Shown here piece after piece: positions 1 through 7,476 of a stretch of DNA of 14,167 bases. The notes beneath the pieces were generated by a model, which was not told where the DNA came from, ran no database searches, and saw nothing but the letters and a program-made list of their open reading frames with translations. Within the stretch, counting starts at the first letter, position 1. Every line of letters starts with the position of its first letter. Made by a program: the position numbers and the translations under genes. Source of the DNA: Lentisphaeria bacterium UBA1732 (GTDB lineage: Bacteria; Verrucomicrobiota; Lentisphaeria; Victivallales; UBA1829). The DNA is taken from NCBI GenBank assembly GCA_002315855.1, contig DCIG01000074.1:1-14167 (forward strand). Direction: 5' to 3'.

Positions 1-283
1 GCATACCGCCTTCACCGCCGCCCATCGGCATACCGCCGCCGAAGCCACCCATCATGCCGCCGGGCATACCGCCCATGCCGCCGCCGAAGCCGCCCATGCC
101 ACCGCCGAAGCCGCCCATGCCGCCGAAGCCACCGGGCATACCAGCAGGCTGTTCCACTGCGGGAGCTTCATCTGCCGGAGCAACAGTTTCCTGTTTGGCT
201 TCTTCTTTCTTTGTGCAAGAGCAAGCGGTGAGGACAGCTGCGCTGCATGCGACCATGACGAGCGTGAAAATCTTTGAGTTCAT
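1..283 (-). CDS. Gly/Met-rich lipoprotein, C-terminus beyond window
   Basis: Partial gene: 94 residues are visible and the frame is still open at the window edge. The ATG at 283 is preceded by AGGAG about 8 nt upstream. Residues 1-20 form a lipoprotein signal peptide with lipobox LTAC and modified Cys21; Ser at the next position would favour the outer membrane under the E. coli sorting rule. A short charged and Ala/Pro/Glu linker (residues 24-47) follows, and from residue 48 on the chain is almost only Gly, Met and Phe, with GGFGGGM units repeated. This looks like a flexible, low-complexity surface lipoprotein; Met-rich stretches can bind copper in other proteins, but nothing here proves that. 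No enzyme domain is visible. Function unknown. A shorter Gly/Met tract also occurs inside the giant vWA protein at 10582-10626. Confidence 0.8.
   Translation of the reverse strand, partial: MNSKIFTLVMVACSAAVLTACSCTKKEEAKQETVAPADEAPAVEQPAGMPGGFGGMGGFGGGMGGFGGGMGGMPGGMMGGFGGGMPMGGGEGGM
72..134 (-). repeat. 21-bp tandem repeat coding GGFGGGM
   Basis: Three head-to-tail copies begin at 72, 93 and 114; the CAT triplets at 74, 95 and 116 are exactly 21 bp apart. The third copy lacks one Gly codon. They encode the heptapeptide repeats of the Gly/Met-rich lipoprotein, so copy number could vary between strains by slippage. Confidence 0.8.
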
Positions 284-346
284 TTGAGATCTCCTGTTAA
301 ATTGTTGTTCGGGCGATTCGGCTGCATGAATGGGAAAAAAACCGCA

Positions 347-380
347 TTCAAACAACAAAAATCACCCATTTTTGTTTGAA
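347..380. repeat. Inverted repeat in lipoprotein leader
   Basis: The arm TTCAAACAACAAAAA (347-361) faces TTTTTGTTTGAA (369-380), complementary apart from a 3-nt insertion in the first arm, around a 7-nt loop. It lies 64-97 nt upstream of the lipoprotein start, so it is either in its leader RNA or near its promoter. It is AT-rich and could be an operator, an mRNA-stabilising hairpin or chance. Confidence 0.4.
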
Positions 381-537
381 ACTTACTTGGGAAAATAGCA
401 TTTAACTTTATAACGTATGAAAAAAACATTTTAGTGTGTATAAAAATTAAATTTTTCGTTTTTTCAGACAATTTCATAAAAAAGTGCAGAAAAATGCACA
501 AAAACAGGTATGACAGGGATAAAAACAGATAGAAGAA

Positions 538-555
538 CTGATTTCAAATGTCCTG
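538..555 (-). repeat. 18-bp repeated motif, copy 1
   Basis: Minus-strand reading CAGGACATTTGAAATCAG. It differs from the 8996-9013 copy at two positions. It lies in the spacer upstream of the candidate promoter of the AIM24-like gene. Confidence 0.55.
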
Positions 556-629
556 CGGGGGGAGTTGAAAGTCTCTCCTGCATTTATCCAAAAGTGTTTT
601 CGGAGTACATTTTTCTTTCTGCACTATCC

Positions 630-657
630 TTGTATTTTGTTATGAGCGTGTTATATT
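630..657 (+). promoter_or_regulatory. Candidate promoter of AIM24-like gene
   Basis: TTGTAT at 630-635, a 16-nt spacer and TATATT at 652-657 resemble a housekeeping sigma promoter (the -10 matches five of six positions, the -35 only three). Transcription would begin near 664 and leave a leader of about 65 nt before the ATG at 729, which argues against any translation start further upstream. The identical -10 hexamer occurs in the candidate promoter at 9021-9049. Confidence 0.4.
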
Positions 658-728
658 ATGGAGGCCGGGGGAACATTCTTTTACGAGGGGGACGGGGTTT
701 TATTATTCATTTCCATGCGGAGCAGGAC

Positions 729-2108
729 ATGACAGCGATACGCGCATTTTTCACATGGTTGTTTGCAGGGGTCATCAGCTCCCTGTTGCTGGTACTGGTA
801 TTTGTGGGGATTGATTCATCGCGAGAACTGAAAAGGGAGCTGGATTCCCAAAAACTGAAGGTTGAAGAGATTGATTTGGAGTGGGAACGGATAACCACGC
901 AGATTGAGGAACTCCGCGTCAAAAAGCAAGACTACGAAAAAGAATGGAAGAATCTGAACCTGAAGGACAGTTTCAGCTTTCATTTCGTCCCGATTCATTT
1001 TTCCAGTTTTTATGAAGACACCAAAGAAAATTTTGACCGTTTTGAAGAGACTTTCCGCAAGATTTCGGCGAACTCGAAAAAATTGTTCAGCCTGATGGAA
1101 CGGGCTGACGATTACATGAATGATTCGGTCGATCTGATTTCCAAGCGTGTCGAGAGGATTGAGCGGAGCGAGGAGAAAATCAAGGACATCGTGAAAGAGG
1201 TCATCGATGAACAGGGAAAGAGCCGGTGGTATTTCGTCAAACAGTCATTCCGGGAAAATTTCCGGAGATTTCTCTTTTATGCCATGTTCCTTGTTTTCAT
1301 CGTGCCCGTCCTGTGGAAAGTATTCATCTATTATGCAATCGCGCGATTCATCGAGACGCGCGCCCCTGTAAAGGCATCGGGGACCGATGAGTATGTGCCA
1401 TCCATCGTGATTCCGGCGGAGGGAGTTGTGTCGCTGGATTATCCGCTGGAGGGGGCGCAGAAACTCTATCTGCGAGCAGGCAACTGGGGCAAACGGCGCA
1501 CCAATATCAAAGCGCGCACAAAATTTCTGTGGAATTATCATTTTCCGATTGTGTCCATCGCCGCCGATCTGGTGGAGCTGGTGGAACTGACCGCACTGCC
1601 GGGGAAAAGCGGAAGCGTGGCCATCACGTCGCCCGACCCCGATATGTTCATCAGCAGAATCCAGCTCACCGGAGACCGTGGGATCGTAATCCGGCCCCGT
1701 TATCTGATCGGGGTAACGGAAGAGGTCGACATCAGGACGAAATGGAATTTCAACATTCACAATATTCTGTCAGGACGAATCCGCCAGATCATTCTGTACG
1801 GCAACGGGACAGTATTCATCACGGGGTGCTGGGGAATCGACTGCAAAGAGGGGCAACCCGATCAGGACAACAAGATTGAAGACAACCTGATACTGGCCTA
1901 CGAGACGAGCTCGGAATATTCGCTGTGCCGCACCGAAACATTCTGGCACTATCTGCGCAATTCCGCCACGCTGTTCGATTTGCGGATACGGAAAGGGACG
2001 TTTCTGACGCAGAACAATACACCGAGAAAGAACAAGACCAACGAAACCGTTTTCGAGCGGATTCTCGGAGCCGTGCTGAACGGGATCGGGAATTTCCTCG
2101 GATTCTGA
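729..2108 (+). CDS. Membrane coiled-coil protein with AIM24-like domain
   Basis: 459 residues. The ATG at 729 is chosen because GGAG (719-722) lies 6 nt upstream and a signal-anchor follows at once. Transmembrane segment 1 spans about residues 7-28. Residues 30-75 and 95-162 are charged and heptad-like, predicting coiled coils between the two membrane spans. Segment 2 is at about 181-203. The C-terminal part (about 225-430) is beta-rich with motifs such as GSVAITSPDPD, LTGDRGIVIRPRYLIGV and YGNGTVFITGCWG, which I recognise as similar to the AIM24/TIGR00266 family; that family is known in yeast mitochondria and in bacteria, usually as a soluble protein of uncertain function. The membrane-plus-coiled-coil front end is unusual for it. 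It is the only complete plus-strand gene here and stands alone, converging on the ABC transporter operon. The biochemical role is unknown; the AIM24 assignment is by eye. Confidence 0.8.
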   Translation: MTAIRAFFTWLFAGVISSLLLVLVFVGIDSSRELKRELDSQKLKVEEIDLEWERITTQIEELRVKKQDYEKEWKNLNLKDSFSFHFVPIHFSSFYEDTKENFDRFEETFRKISANSKKLFSLMERADDYMNDSVDLISKRVERIERSEEKIKDIVKEVIDEQGKSRWYFVKQSFRENFRRFLFYAMFLVFIVPVLWKVFIYYAIARFIETRAPVKASGTDEYVPSIVIPAEGVVSLDYPLEGAQKLYLRAGNWGKRRTNIKARTKFLWNYHFPIVSIAADLVELVELTALPGKSGSVAITSPDPDMFISRIQLTGDRGIVIRPRYLIGVTEEVDIRTKWNFNIHNILSGRIRQIILYGNGTVFITGCWGIDCKEGQPDQDNKIEDNLILAYETSSEYSLCRTETFWHYLRNSATLFDLRIRKGTFLTQNNTPRKNKTNETVFERILGAVLNGIGNFLGF

Positions 2109-2119
2109 TTTGCGACCAC

Positions 2120-2165
2120 AAAAAAGCCGGCTTGCAGTGTCCACGAAAACGGAGAGCAAACCGGC
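2120..2165 (-). terminator. Rho-independent terminator of ABC transporter operon
   Basis: In the minus-strand RNA, GCCGGUUUGC (2165-2156) pairs with GCAAGCCGGC (2135-2126): 10 bp including one G-U pair. It is followed by a run of six U (2125-2120). It lies 37 nt beyond the ATPase stop. On the plus strand there is no U run, so it probably does not stop the converging gene efficiently. Confidence 0.8.
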
Positions 2166-2202
2166 AAAATTCTGCGGGAAGCAAATTTCGAGGGAGGTGA
2201 AG

Positions 2203-2943
2203 TTACAGCACCTTGCCGAGGAAATCGCGCGTTCTGGAAGATTTCGGATGATCGAGGACTTCTTCCGCCGTGCCCTGTTCGAGGATAATGCCGTCATCCA
2301 TGAAAATCACCCGGTCGGCGACCTCTCTGGCAAATCCCATTTCGTGCGTAACCACGACCATGGTAATCCCGCTGTTGGAAAGCTCCTTCATGACTTCCAG
2401 CACCTCATTGACCATTTCCGGGTCGAGGGCGGAGGTAGGTTCGTCAAAAAGCATCACCATGGGAGCCATGGCAAGCGCGCGAGCAATGGCGACGCGCTGT
2501 TTCTGCCCGCCGGAAAGCTGATCGGGATAGGCATTGCCCCGGTCGCCGAGGCCGACCCGATTCAGCAGACGCAAGGCCAGTTCGTCGGCTTCCTCTTTTC
2601 CCATGATTTTCAGGTCAACAGGAGTAACCGTGATGTTACGCAGGACGGTCATATTCTGAAACAGGTTGAAGTGCTGGAAAACCATGCCGATGTGACGTCG
2701 CGCCTGATTGATGTCCGTATTCGGGTCGCTGATTTCAAAACCATTGACACGGATTCTGCCGGAATTGACCTTTTCCAGCTGATTCAAGCAACGCAGGAAA
2801 GTGGATTTTCCACTGCCGGACGGACCGATTACGACCACGACTTCGCCGGGCATCACATCCAAACTGATGTCGCGCAAAACAGTATGGACTCCAAACTGTT
2901 TGGAGATATGTTCCACATGGATGATGGGTTTATTTTCTGCCAT
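2203..2943 (-). CDS. glnQ: Polar amino acid ABC transporter ATP-binding protein
   Basis: 246 residues, a normal length for GlnQ/HisP/ArtP proteins that power uptake of polar amino acids at the inner membrane. All ABC motifs are intact: Walker A GPSGSGKST (40-48), Q-loop Gln90 in GMVFQHFNLF, signature LSGGQ (143-147), Walker B VMLFDEP (163-169), D-loop SALD (171-174) and H-loop His200. The ATG at 2943 is preceded by GGAG 8 nt upstream; the frame continues to a start 30 nt earlier, which lacks that support. The start overlaps the last 14 nt of the permease gene, implying translational coupling. Third gene of a binding protein, permease, ATPase operon, closed by the terminator at 2120-2165. The substrate cannot be read from the ATPase; the symbol is a family-level label. 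Confidence 0.95.
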   Translation of the reverse strand: MAENKPIIHVEHISKQFGVHTVLRDISLDVMPGEVVVVIGPSGSGKSTFLRCLNQLEKVNSGRIRVNGFEISDPNTDINQARRHIGMVFQHFNLFQNMTVLRNITVTPVDLKIMGKEEADELALRLLNRVGLGDRGNAYPDQLSGGQKQRVAIARALAMAPMVMLFDEPTSALDPEMVNEVLEVMKELSNSGITMVVVTHEMGFAREVADRVIFMDDGIILEQGTAEEVLDHPKSSRTRDFLGKVL

Positions 2944-3598
2944 GTTTGAGTCTCCTCTCCAGTACCTTGGCACTTTTGCTCAACAGGATGATGACAACGA
3001 GGTACATGAAACCGACAATCGTCCATGTTTCCAGACTCCGGAACGTATTTCCAGTGATGGTACGTCCGGTATTGGTGAGTTCGGGGAAACCGATGACCGA
3101 AAGGATGGACGTATCTTTGAGCGTGATGATGAATTGATTGATGATGGACGGAATCATAACACGGAACGCCTGCGGCAGAACGACACGGTACATGGCACGA
3201 GCATAAGACATGCCAAGACTCCGTGCAGCTTCCATCTGCCCGTGATCAATGCTCTCGATTCCCGCACGGAAGATTTCCGCCATATATGCGCCGCAGTTCA
3301 TCGCCAGCGCGACAATGCCGGCCTGAAGAGGAGTCAGCCGGAATTCATAACCGAGCATTTTAATGCCCTGCGGGATACCGAAATAAATGAAAAACGCAAG
3401 GACAATCAAGGGAACGCCGCGAATGGCATCCACATAGACCGTACCAATCATCCGAAAAAAGCGAGAATGCCCGACGTTGCACAAGGCAAAAATCAAACCG
3501 ATGACCATGGCCATGATCAGGGAAAGCAGGGTCAACAGCAATGTATTGCCCATCGCCATAAGCAACATTTTGTAGTAAGTCTGGATAATTGAAATCAT
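2930..3598 (-). CDS. glnP: Polar amino acid ABC transporter permease
   Basis: 222 residues of the HisM/GlnP permease family. Hydrophobic spans lie at about 16-39, 55-76, 90-113, 150-170 and 190-207. The EAA loop that contacts the ATPase begins at EAARSLGM (123-130) and continues through VVLPQAF (139-145). The MISIIQTYYK start is typical of the family. The ATG at 3598 has no visible Shine-Dalgarno; a TTG at 3631 in the same frame falls inside the preceding hairpin, so I prefer 3598. The gene follows the binding protein gene after a 93-nt gap that holds a terminator-like hairpin, and it overlaps the ATPase gene by 14 nt. Weak initiation plus the hairpin should keep permease and ATPase levels below those of the binding protein. 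Symbol is family-level. Confidence 0.92.
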   Translation of the reverse strand: MISIIQTYYKMLLMAMGNTLLLTLLSLIMAMVIGLIFALCNVGHSRFFRMIGTVYVDAIRGVPLIVLAFFIYFGIPQGIKMLGYEFRLTPLQAGIVALAMNCGAYMAEIFRAGIESIDHGQMEAARSLGMSYARAMYRVVLPQAFRVMIPSIINQFIITLKDTSILSVIGFPELTNTGRTITGNTFRSLETWTIVGFMYLVVIILLSKSAKVLERRLKHGRK

Positions 3599-3621
3599 AT
3601 CAGTAAAAAAGCGGTGAGGTC

Positions 3622-3674
3622 GTAAAAACAAAAGGGCAAGGTTTCAAAAAAATGAAACAACCCTGCCCCTTTCT
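3622..3674 (-). terminator. Terminator-like hairpin between binding protein and permease
   Basis: In the minus-strand RNA an arm ending GGGGCAGGGUUGUUUC pairs, with a small bulge and G-U pairs, to GAAACCUUGCCCUUU across a U-rich loop. UUUUGUUUUUA follows (3634-3624). The stem spans about 3631-3673. It sits inside the operon just after the binding-protein stop, so it may act as a leaky terminator or protect the 3' end of the upstream message. Such hairpins are known after periplasmic binding protein genes (for example malE-malF). Confidence 0.65.
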
Positions 3675-3691
3675 GCTTATCAAAAAAACAA

Positions 3692-4438
3692 TCACTTCAG
3701 ATACTTGTCAAGAATCTGCTGATAAGTTCCGTTCGCCCGGATGTTCTTGAGCCCGGCATTGAACTTATCAAGAAGCGGCTGATTGGACTTGTTCATGATT
3801 GCGAAACCATAGGGAGCGCCTTCGCTTTCCATTCCGGCGGGAATGCGGAGATTAAGAGCAGGATTCGCCTTGATATTGGCGGCCATGATGGGGGTATCCT
3901 CCACACATGCGGCACTGTTGCCAAGGCGGACATCTTCATACATGGTCGGGCTGTCATCAAAGACGGCGATATTGAGGTTGTATTTTTCTTTCAGGGATTC
4001 AGCGAAATCTTTGCCGGCAGTGCCGTTCTTGACTGCGATTTTTTTGCCTTTCAGGTCGTCAAAAGAGGCAACCGTGCTGTTTTTGGCAACGACAAAAGTC
4101 TGAGTGGCATCGTAATAGCCATCGGAGAAAATCCAGCCGCTTTTTCTGCGTTCCTCCTTGATGGTGGCCCCGGCAATCAAAGCGTCCGCCTGCCCCGCCT
4201 GAACAGCAAGCACACCGGCATCCCACCCCAGCGGACGGAGTTCATAGGTAAAGCCCTGGTCGGCGGCAACGGCAGCCAGAATATCCACGTCAATTCCGAC
4301 AAATTCGTTGTTTTCATTGGTGTATTCAAAGGGACGGAAGGCAGTATCAGTGGCGACGATATAATCCGCTTTCTTACCGCATCCAGTCAGAGTAAAAGCC
4401 GCCAAAACGACGGCAACAAAAGAAAGGCATTTCTTCAT
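3692..4438 (-). CDS. Amino acid ABC transporter substrate-binding lipoprotein
   Basis: 248 residues of the GlnH/FliY/HisJ family (SBP type 3), the extracytoplasmic receptor of the transporter. The ATG at 4438 is used because GGAG lies 9 nt upstream; an ATG 15 nt earlier would overlap that site. The lipobox LTGC makes Cys20 the lipid-anchored residue. Binding-site features follow the family: DTAFRPFEY (31-39), GIDVDIL (48-54), the ATIKEERR stretch (91-98) whose Arg binds the ligand carboxylate, VKNGTAG (136-142), and Asp181 in VEDTPI, expected to bind the ligand amino group. The substrate could be glutamine, arginine, lysine, cystine or another polar amino acid; I cannot decide. First gene of the operon, with its own candidate promoter at 4520-4548 and a hairpin after its stop. 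Confidence 0.93.
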   Translation of the reverse strand: MKKCLSFVAVVLAAFTLTGCGKKADYIVATDTAFRPFEYTNENNEFVGIDVDILAAVAADQGFTYELRPLGWDAGVLAVQAGQADALIAGATIKEERRKSGWIFSDGYYDATQTFVVAKNSTVASFDDLKGKKIAVKNGTAGKDFAESLKEKYNLNIAVFDDSPTMYEDVRLGNSAACVEDTPIMAANIKANPALNLRIPAGMESEGAPYGFAIMNKSNQPLLDKFNAGLKNIRANGTYQQILDKYLK

Positions 4439-4519
4439 TTCTGAAATCTCCATGATTAAACGGTTAAGGAATGAAACATTTTAAACGATGAAATCATTCC
4501 CGAAAAAACAGTGTTATCA

Positions 4520-4548
4520 AAGATAGCACAATAAAGCAAATATTTCAA
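4520..4548 (-). promoter_or_regulatory. Candidate promoter of amino acid transporter operon
   Basis: In minus-strand reading, TTGAAA (4548-4543), a 17-nt spacer and TATCTT (4525-4520): five of six and four of six matches to the housekeeping consensus at ideal spacing. Transcription would start near 4513, about 75 nt before the binding-protein ATG. The proA promoter candidate has the same TATCTT hexamer. Confidence 0.55.
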
Positions 4549-4563
4549 GCTGATTTTGCCATT

Positions 4564-4606
4564 GTTTCAGAGAAACAGAGATTTCGGGGGCAAAGATTTC
4601 TGAAAC
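4564..4606. repeat. Inverted repeat upstream of transporter promoter
   Basis: GTTTCAGA (4564-4571) faces TCTGAAAC (4599-4606), eight perfect pairs around 27 nt. The left arm also forms a small palindrome, GTTTCAGAGAAAC (4564-4576). It starts 16 nt upstream of the -35 box, where an activator or repressor of amino-acid uptake could bind. An operator role is inference only. Confidence 0.4.
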
Positions 4607-4619
4607 AGGTCATTCCATG

Positions 4620-4656
4620 CAAAAAACCGGAGACACGTTTTCACACGAACTCCGGG
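4620..4656 (-). terminator. Rho-independent terminator of mtaB
   Basis: In the minus-strand RNA, CCGGAG (4655-4650) pairs with CUCCGG (4632-4627) around a 17-nt loop, followed at once by six U (4626-4621). It lies about 35 nt after the mtaB stop and separates that gene from the transporter operon. Confidence 0.75.
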
Positions 4657-4690
4657 GTAAAAATGTCGATTCGGGATTGAACGGGGAACT

Positions 4691-6019
4691 TTACAGAGAT
4701 TCAAGCGGCTGGGCAAGGAGTGCGCCATTCGGAAGGAAACGCAGGAATTTCACATTCAGAAGTTTTCTGGACAAATCCTCATTGGAGCGCATCAGGACCT
4801 TGACATAAGAGCCGGACCATCCGCCCCAGATATCCTTGTTGTCTCCGGAAAGAGTTTCAAAGAGGACATCGCCTTCCGTTCCGACAAGAGACTGCGCAAA
4901 ATTCTTTGCAGAGTCTTCCTTGACCGCATTCAAACGCTCCTGACGCTCCGAAACGGCTTCGGCAGACGGAAACAAATCACGGGGCATTTCCGCAGCGGGA
5001 GTACCCTTGCGAGGGGAATACGGGAAGATATGAATATTGGCGAATTTCATGGATTCGATGAACGCCAGAGACTCCTCGAAGAGGTCATCCGTTTCGCCGG
5101 GGTATCCCACGATAATATCCGTACCGAGGTGGAGGCCGGGAATTTTTTCACGCGCCAGCTGTACATATTCCGCATAACGGGATGCAGTATAATGGCGGTT
5201 CATGGATTTCAGAATCGTATCCGAACCACTTTGAAGAGCCAAATGGAGGAACGGGCAAATCTTATCCGCATGACGGCTCATGGCATCAATAATTTCGGGA
5301 AGTTCCTCATCCGGCTCCGTAGAGCTGAGGCGGATTCTGTATTCGCCGGGGATTTCGCACAGGCGGTCGAGAAGCTGAGGGAGACCAACCCCGCCGCAGG
5401 AATAATGACAGGTATTGACCCCGGTCAGGACGACTTCGTGGAAACCGCGACTGATCTGTTCCTGAAATTCTGCGGCAATCTCCTCCATGTCTCTGGAACG
5501 TTCCTTGCCGCGAGCATACGGAACAATGCAGTAAGAGCAGAAATTTTCACAGCCTTCCTGAATTTTCAGGAAAGCGCGGGAGCGGAACGGGAAACTGCCG
5601 ACAGCCTGCTCCAAAAATGCGCCGTCATCCGTCCAGTGGGAAAGCAGACCTTTCCGTGTTTTCAGATTTGCAAGATATTTCGGGAGAATGACATCCAAAT
5701 CTTTTTTCTCGTCATTGACCAGCAGGAGATCGATTTCTTCGCAGCGTTCCAGTTCATGGCGGTAAACATCGGCACAGCAACCAGTAAAAACGAGGTAAGC
5801 CTGAGGGTTTTCCGTGCGGAGAGAGCGCATCATCTGACGGCTTTTGCGATATGCCGTGGCGGTAACAGCGCAGGAGTTAATGACAATCAGGTTCAGAGAG
5901 CTTGACGAGTTTTGAGGGACGATTTCAAATCCCATCCGTGCGAGACGGTCGGTAATCAGTGCGCTGTCGGTCTGATTCAGACGGCAGCCGAGTGTAATAA
6001 CTGCAGCAGTTGATTTCAT
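4691..6019 (-). CDS. mtaB: tRNA threonylcarbamoyladenosine methylthiotransferase MtaB
   Basis: 442 residues, normal for MtaB, a radical-SAM enzyme that converts t6A at position 37 of tRNA to ms2t6A. The N-terminal methylthiotransferase domain has the three Cys ligands of the auxiliary cluster: Cys12 in TLGCRLNQ, Cys50 in VINSCAVT and Cys81 in FTGCCAD. The radical-SAM motif CENFCSYC (157-164) gives Cys157, 161 and 164. LHLALQSGSD (258-267), GTDIIVGYPGET (299-310) and FPYSPRKGTPAA (332-343) are family hallmarks, and a TRAM-like domain occupies about 377-440. The TLGC and C-x3-C-x2-C context favours MtaB over MiaB or RimO. The ATG at 6019 gives the family N-terminus but has no Shine-Dalgarno; an ATG at 6106 would add 29 unrelated residues and lies only 14 nt after the proA terminator. 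Confidence 0.93.
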   Translation of the reverse strand: MKSTAAVITLGCRLNQTDSALITDRLARMGFEIVPQNSSSSLNLIVINSCAVTATAYRKSRQMMRSLRTENPQAYLVFTGCCADVYRHELERCEEIDLLLVNDEKKDLDVILPKYLANLKTRKGLLSHWTDDGAFLEQAVGSFPFRSRAFLKIQEGCENFCSYCIVPYARGKERSRDMEEIAAEFQEQISRGFHEVVLTGVNTCHYSCGGVGLPQLLDRLCEIPGEYRIRLSSTEPDEELPEIIDAMSRHADKICPFLHLALQSGSDTILKSMNRHYTASRYAEYVQLAREKIPGLHLGTDIIVGYPGETDDLFEESLAFIESMKFANIHIFPYSPRKGTPAAEMPRDLFPSAEAVSERQERLNAVKEDSAKNFAQSLVGTEGDVLFETLSGDNKDIWGGWSGSYVKVLMRSNEDLSRKLLNVKFLRFLPNGALLAQPLESL

Positions 6020-6044
6020 ATTGAAGAAAGAGTGATTGATTGAA

Positions 6045-6062
6045 CTGATTTCAAAAGATCTG
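6045..6062 (-). repeat. 18-bp repeated motif, copy 2
   Basis: Minus-strand reading CAGATCTTTTGAAATCAG, 25 nt upstream of the preferred mtaB start. It matches the 13163-13180 copy at 16 of 18 positions and has the same orientation and a similar distance to its gene. Confidence 0.55.
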
Positions 6063-6120
6063 CCGGAAACATTGAAAAGAATGTCAGCTCCAAAGACTTT
6101 TGACATGAGCTCTTATTGAT

Positions 6121-6151
6121 AAAAAAAGCCCGCCTCTTTCGTGAGAAGCGG
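6121..6151 (-). terminator. Rho-independent terminator of proA
   Basis: In the minus-strand RNA, CCGCUUCU (6151-6144) pairs with AGAGGCGG (6137-6130) over 8 bp including one G-U, with loop CACGAA. GC and seven U (6127-6121) follow. It lies 36 nt after the proA stop. Confidence 0.85.
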
Positions 6152-6186
6152 ATCTATTCTGACAGCTTCAGGAAGAGCAAAAGGAA

Positions 6187-7476
6187 TTATGAACGGATTT
6201 GCCCCTCTCCATAAATTTTATACTTATAGGAATTCAGCTCCTCCAGCCCCATCGGGCCGCGGACATGAAGTTTGTCCGTGCTGATGCCCATTTCCGCCCC
6301 CATGCCAAATTCACCGCCATCGGTGAATCGAGTTGAGGCATTCCAGTACACCGCCGCAGAATCCACGCCGTTCAGGAACGTTTCCGCGGTTGAAACATTC
6401 TGCGTCAGGATGCAGTCGCTGTGACCGGAGCCGTAGCGGTTGATATGGCGAATCGCCTCGTCAACGCCGGAAACGACTTTCACGGAGACAATCAGGTCGA
6501 GATATTCTTTCGACCAGTCTTCCGGCACAGCAGGAATGACCGCCGCAGAATCAGCGAACCTGCGGAATGTTTCATCGCCCCGGATTTCCACGCCTTTTGA
6601 GTTCAGATACTCCGCAAGAGCAGGAGCAAATTCAGGGGCAGCAGCTTCGTCGACGAGGATGGTCTCCAAAGCGTTGCAGACACCCGGACGCTGGCATTTC
6701 GCATTGCCGATGATATTCAAAGCCTGCTTCCAATCGCGGCAATCACGGTCAACAAAAATGTGGCACACACCTTTGTAATGCTTGATGACAGGCATGGTCG
6801 CCTGCTCCACGACAGCACGAATGAGACGTTCGCCGCCACGCGGAATCATCACATTGATGCAATCATCCATTTTCAGGAGGAGGCTGACCGCTTCATGACC
6901 TTTGAACGGAACCAGCTGGACGGAATTTTCGGGCATACCGCCGGCTTCCCCGGCAGTACGGATGCAATTTGCAAGAGCCTGATTGGAATAATATGCTTCG
7001 CCCCCGCCGCGCAGAATCACGGCGTTTCCGGATTTAATGCAAAGTCCTGCGGCATCAACAGTTACATTCGGACGGGATTCGTAGATAATCCCGATTACCC
7101 CCAGCGGGACCGAAACTTTGTCAATGCGCAAGCCATTCGGGCGGGTAATGCTGGAAAGAATGCGCCCCACAGGGTCGGGCAGAGTCGCCACATGACGCAA
7201 CGCATCCGCGATTCCTTTAATCCGGTCGGGAGTAAGAATCAAGCGTTCCACACGCGCCTTGTCGAGACCTTTCACTTTCGCGTCCGCCAGGTCCTTTTCA
7301 TTCGCTTCCAAAATCAAAGCGGTGTCGCGTTCCAGCGCGTCCGCCATGAGATTGAGCCAGGTGTTTCGCTCGTCTGTCGAGGAAAGAGAAAGTTTGCGGG
7401 AGGCTTCGAGAGCGTGTTCGCCCATCAGGTGAAGCGCGCATTTGAGATCGGTGTCGGGGGAGCAGTTTTCAGTCAT
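6187..7476 (-). CDS. proA: Gamma-glutamyl phosphate reductase (proline biosynthesis)
   Basis: 429 residues, close to the usual 415-430. ProA is the cytoplasmic NADPH-dependent enzyme that reduces gamma-glutamyl phosphate to glutamate semialdehyde, the second step of proline synthesis. It belongs to the aldehyde dehydrogenase superfamily. Visible hallmarks are PLGVIGIIYESRPNVTVDAA (124-143), KSGNAVILRGG (148-158), the catalytic Cys267 in CQRPGVCNALE, and the C-terminal block FTDGGEFGMGAEMGIST (384-400) followed by HVRGPMGLEEL. The ATG at 7476 follows AGGA by 8 nt; the frame extends 23 codons further up without support. The partner proB is not adjacent in this window, and the gene is flanked by its own promoter candidate and terminator, so it appears monocistronic. 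Confidence 0.97.
   Translation of the reverse strand: MTENCSPDTDLKCALHLMGEHALEASRKLSLSSTDERNTWLNLMADALERDTALILEANEKDLADAKVKGLDKARVERLILTPDRIKGIADALRHVATLPDPVGRILSSITRPNGLRIDKVSVPLGVIGIIYESRPNVTVDAAGLCIKSGNAVILRGGGEAYYSNQALANCIRTAGEAGGMPENSVQLVPFKGHEAVSLLLKMDDCINVMIPRGGERLIRAVVEQATMPVIKHYKGVCHIFVDRDCRDWKQALNIIGNAKCQRPGVCNALETILVDEAAAPEFAPALAEYLNSKGVEIRGDETFRRFADSAAVIPAVPEDWSKEYLDLIVSVKVVSGVDEAIRHINRYGSGHSDCILTQNVSTAETFLNGVDSAAVYWNASTRFTDGGEFGMGAEMGISTDKLHVRGPMGLEELNSYKYKIYGEGQIRS

Larger units (their letters stand above)
284..728. other. Divergent AT-rich intergenic region
   Basis: This 445-bp spacer separates the leftward lipoprotein gene from the rightward AIM24-like gene and should hold both promoters. 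The stretch 380-500 is very AT-rich. The frame of the plus-strand gene stays open upstream to an ATG at 510, but the added residues look random and there is a better ribosome site at 729, so I treat it as non-coding. It contains an inverted repeat (347-380), one copy of an 18-bp repeated motif (538-555) and a candidate promoter (630-657). I found no convincing promoter for the leftward gene. Confidence 0.65.

Noticed and set aside
72..134. CRISPR-like or intergenic repeat array
   Set aside because: The 21-bp units are contiguous without spacers and are coding repeats.
54..287. Proline-rich open frame on the plus strand (MPPPKPP repeats)
   Set aside because: It is the complement of the Gly/Met repeats of the lipoprotein, which has a ribosome site and a lipobox.
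510..728. N-terminal extension of the AIM24-like gene from the ATG at 510
   Set aside because: It crosses a good promoter candidate, lacks a ribosome site, and the extra 73 residues precede a normal signal-anchor at residue 1 of the shorter form.
2110..2949. 279-residue open frame on the plus strand
   Set aside because: Antisense to the ATPase gene, whose Walker and signature motifs are unambiguous.
5030..5905. 291-residue open frame on the plus strand
   Set aside because: Antisense to mtaB, which contains all expected cysteine motifs.
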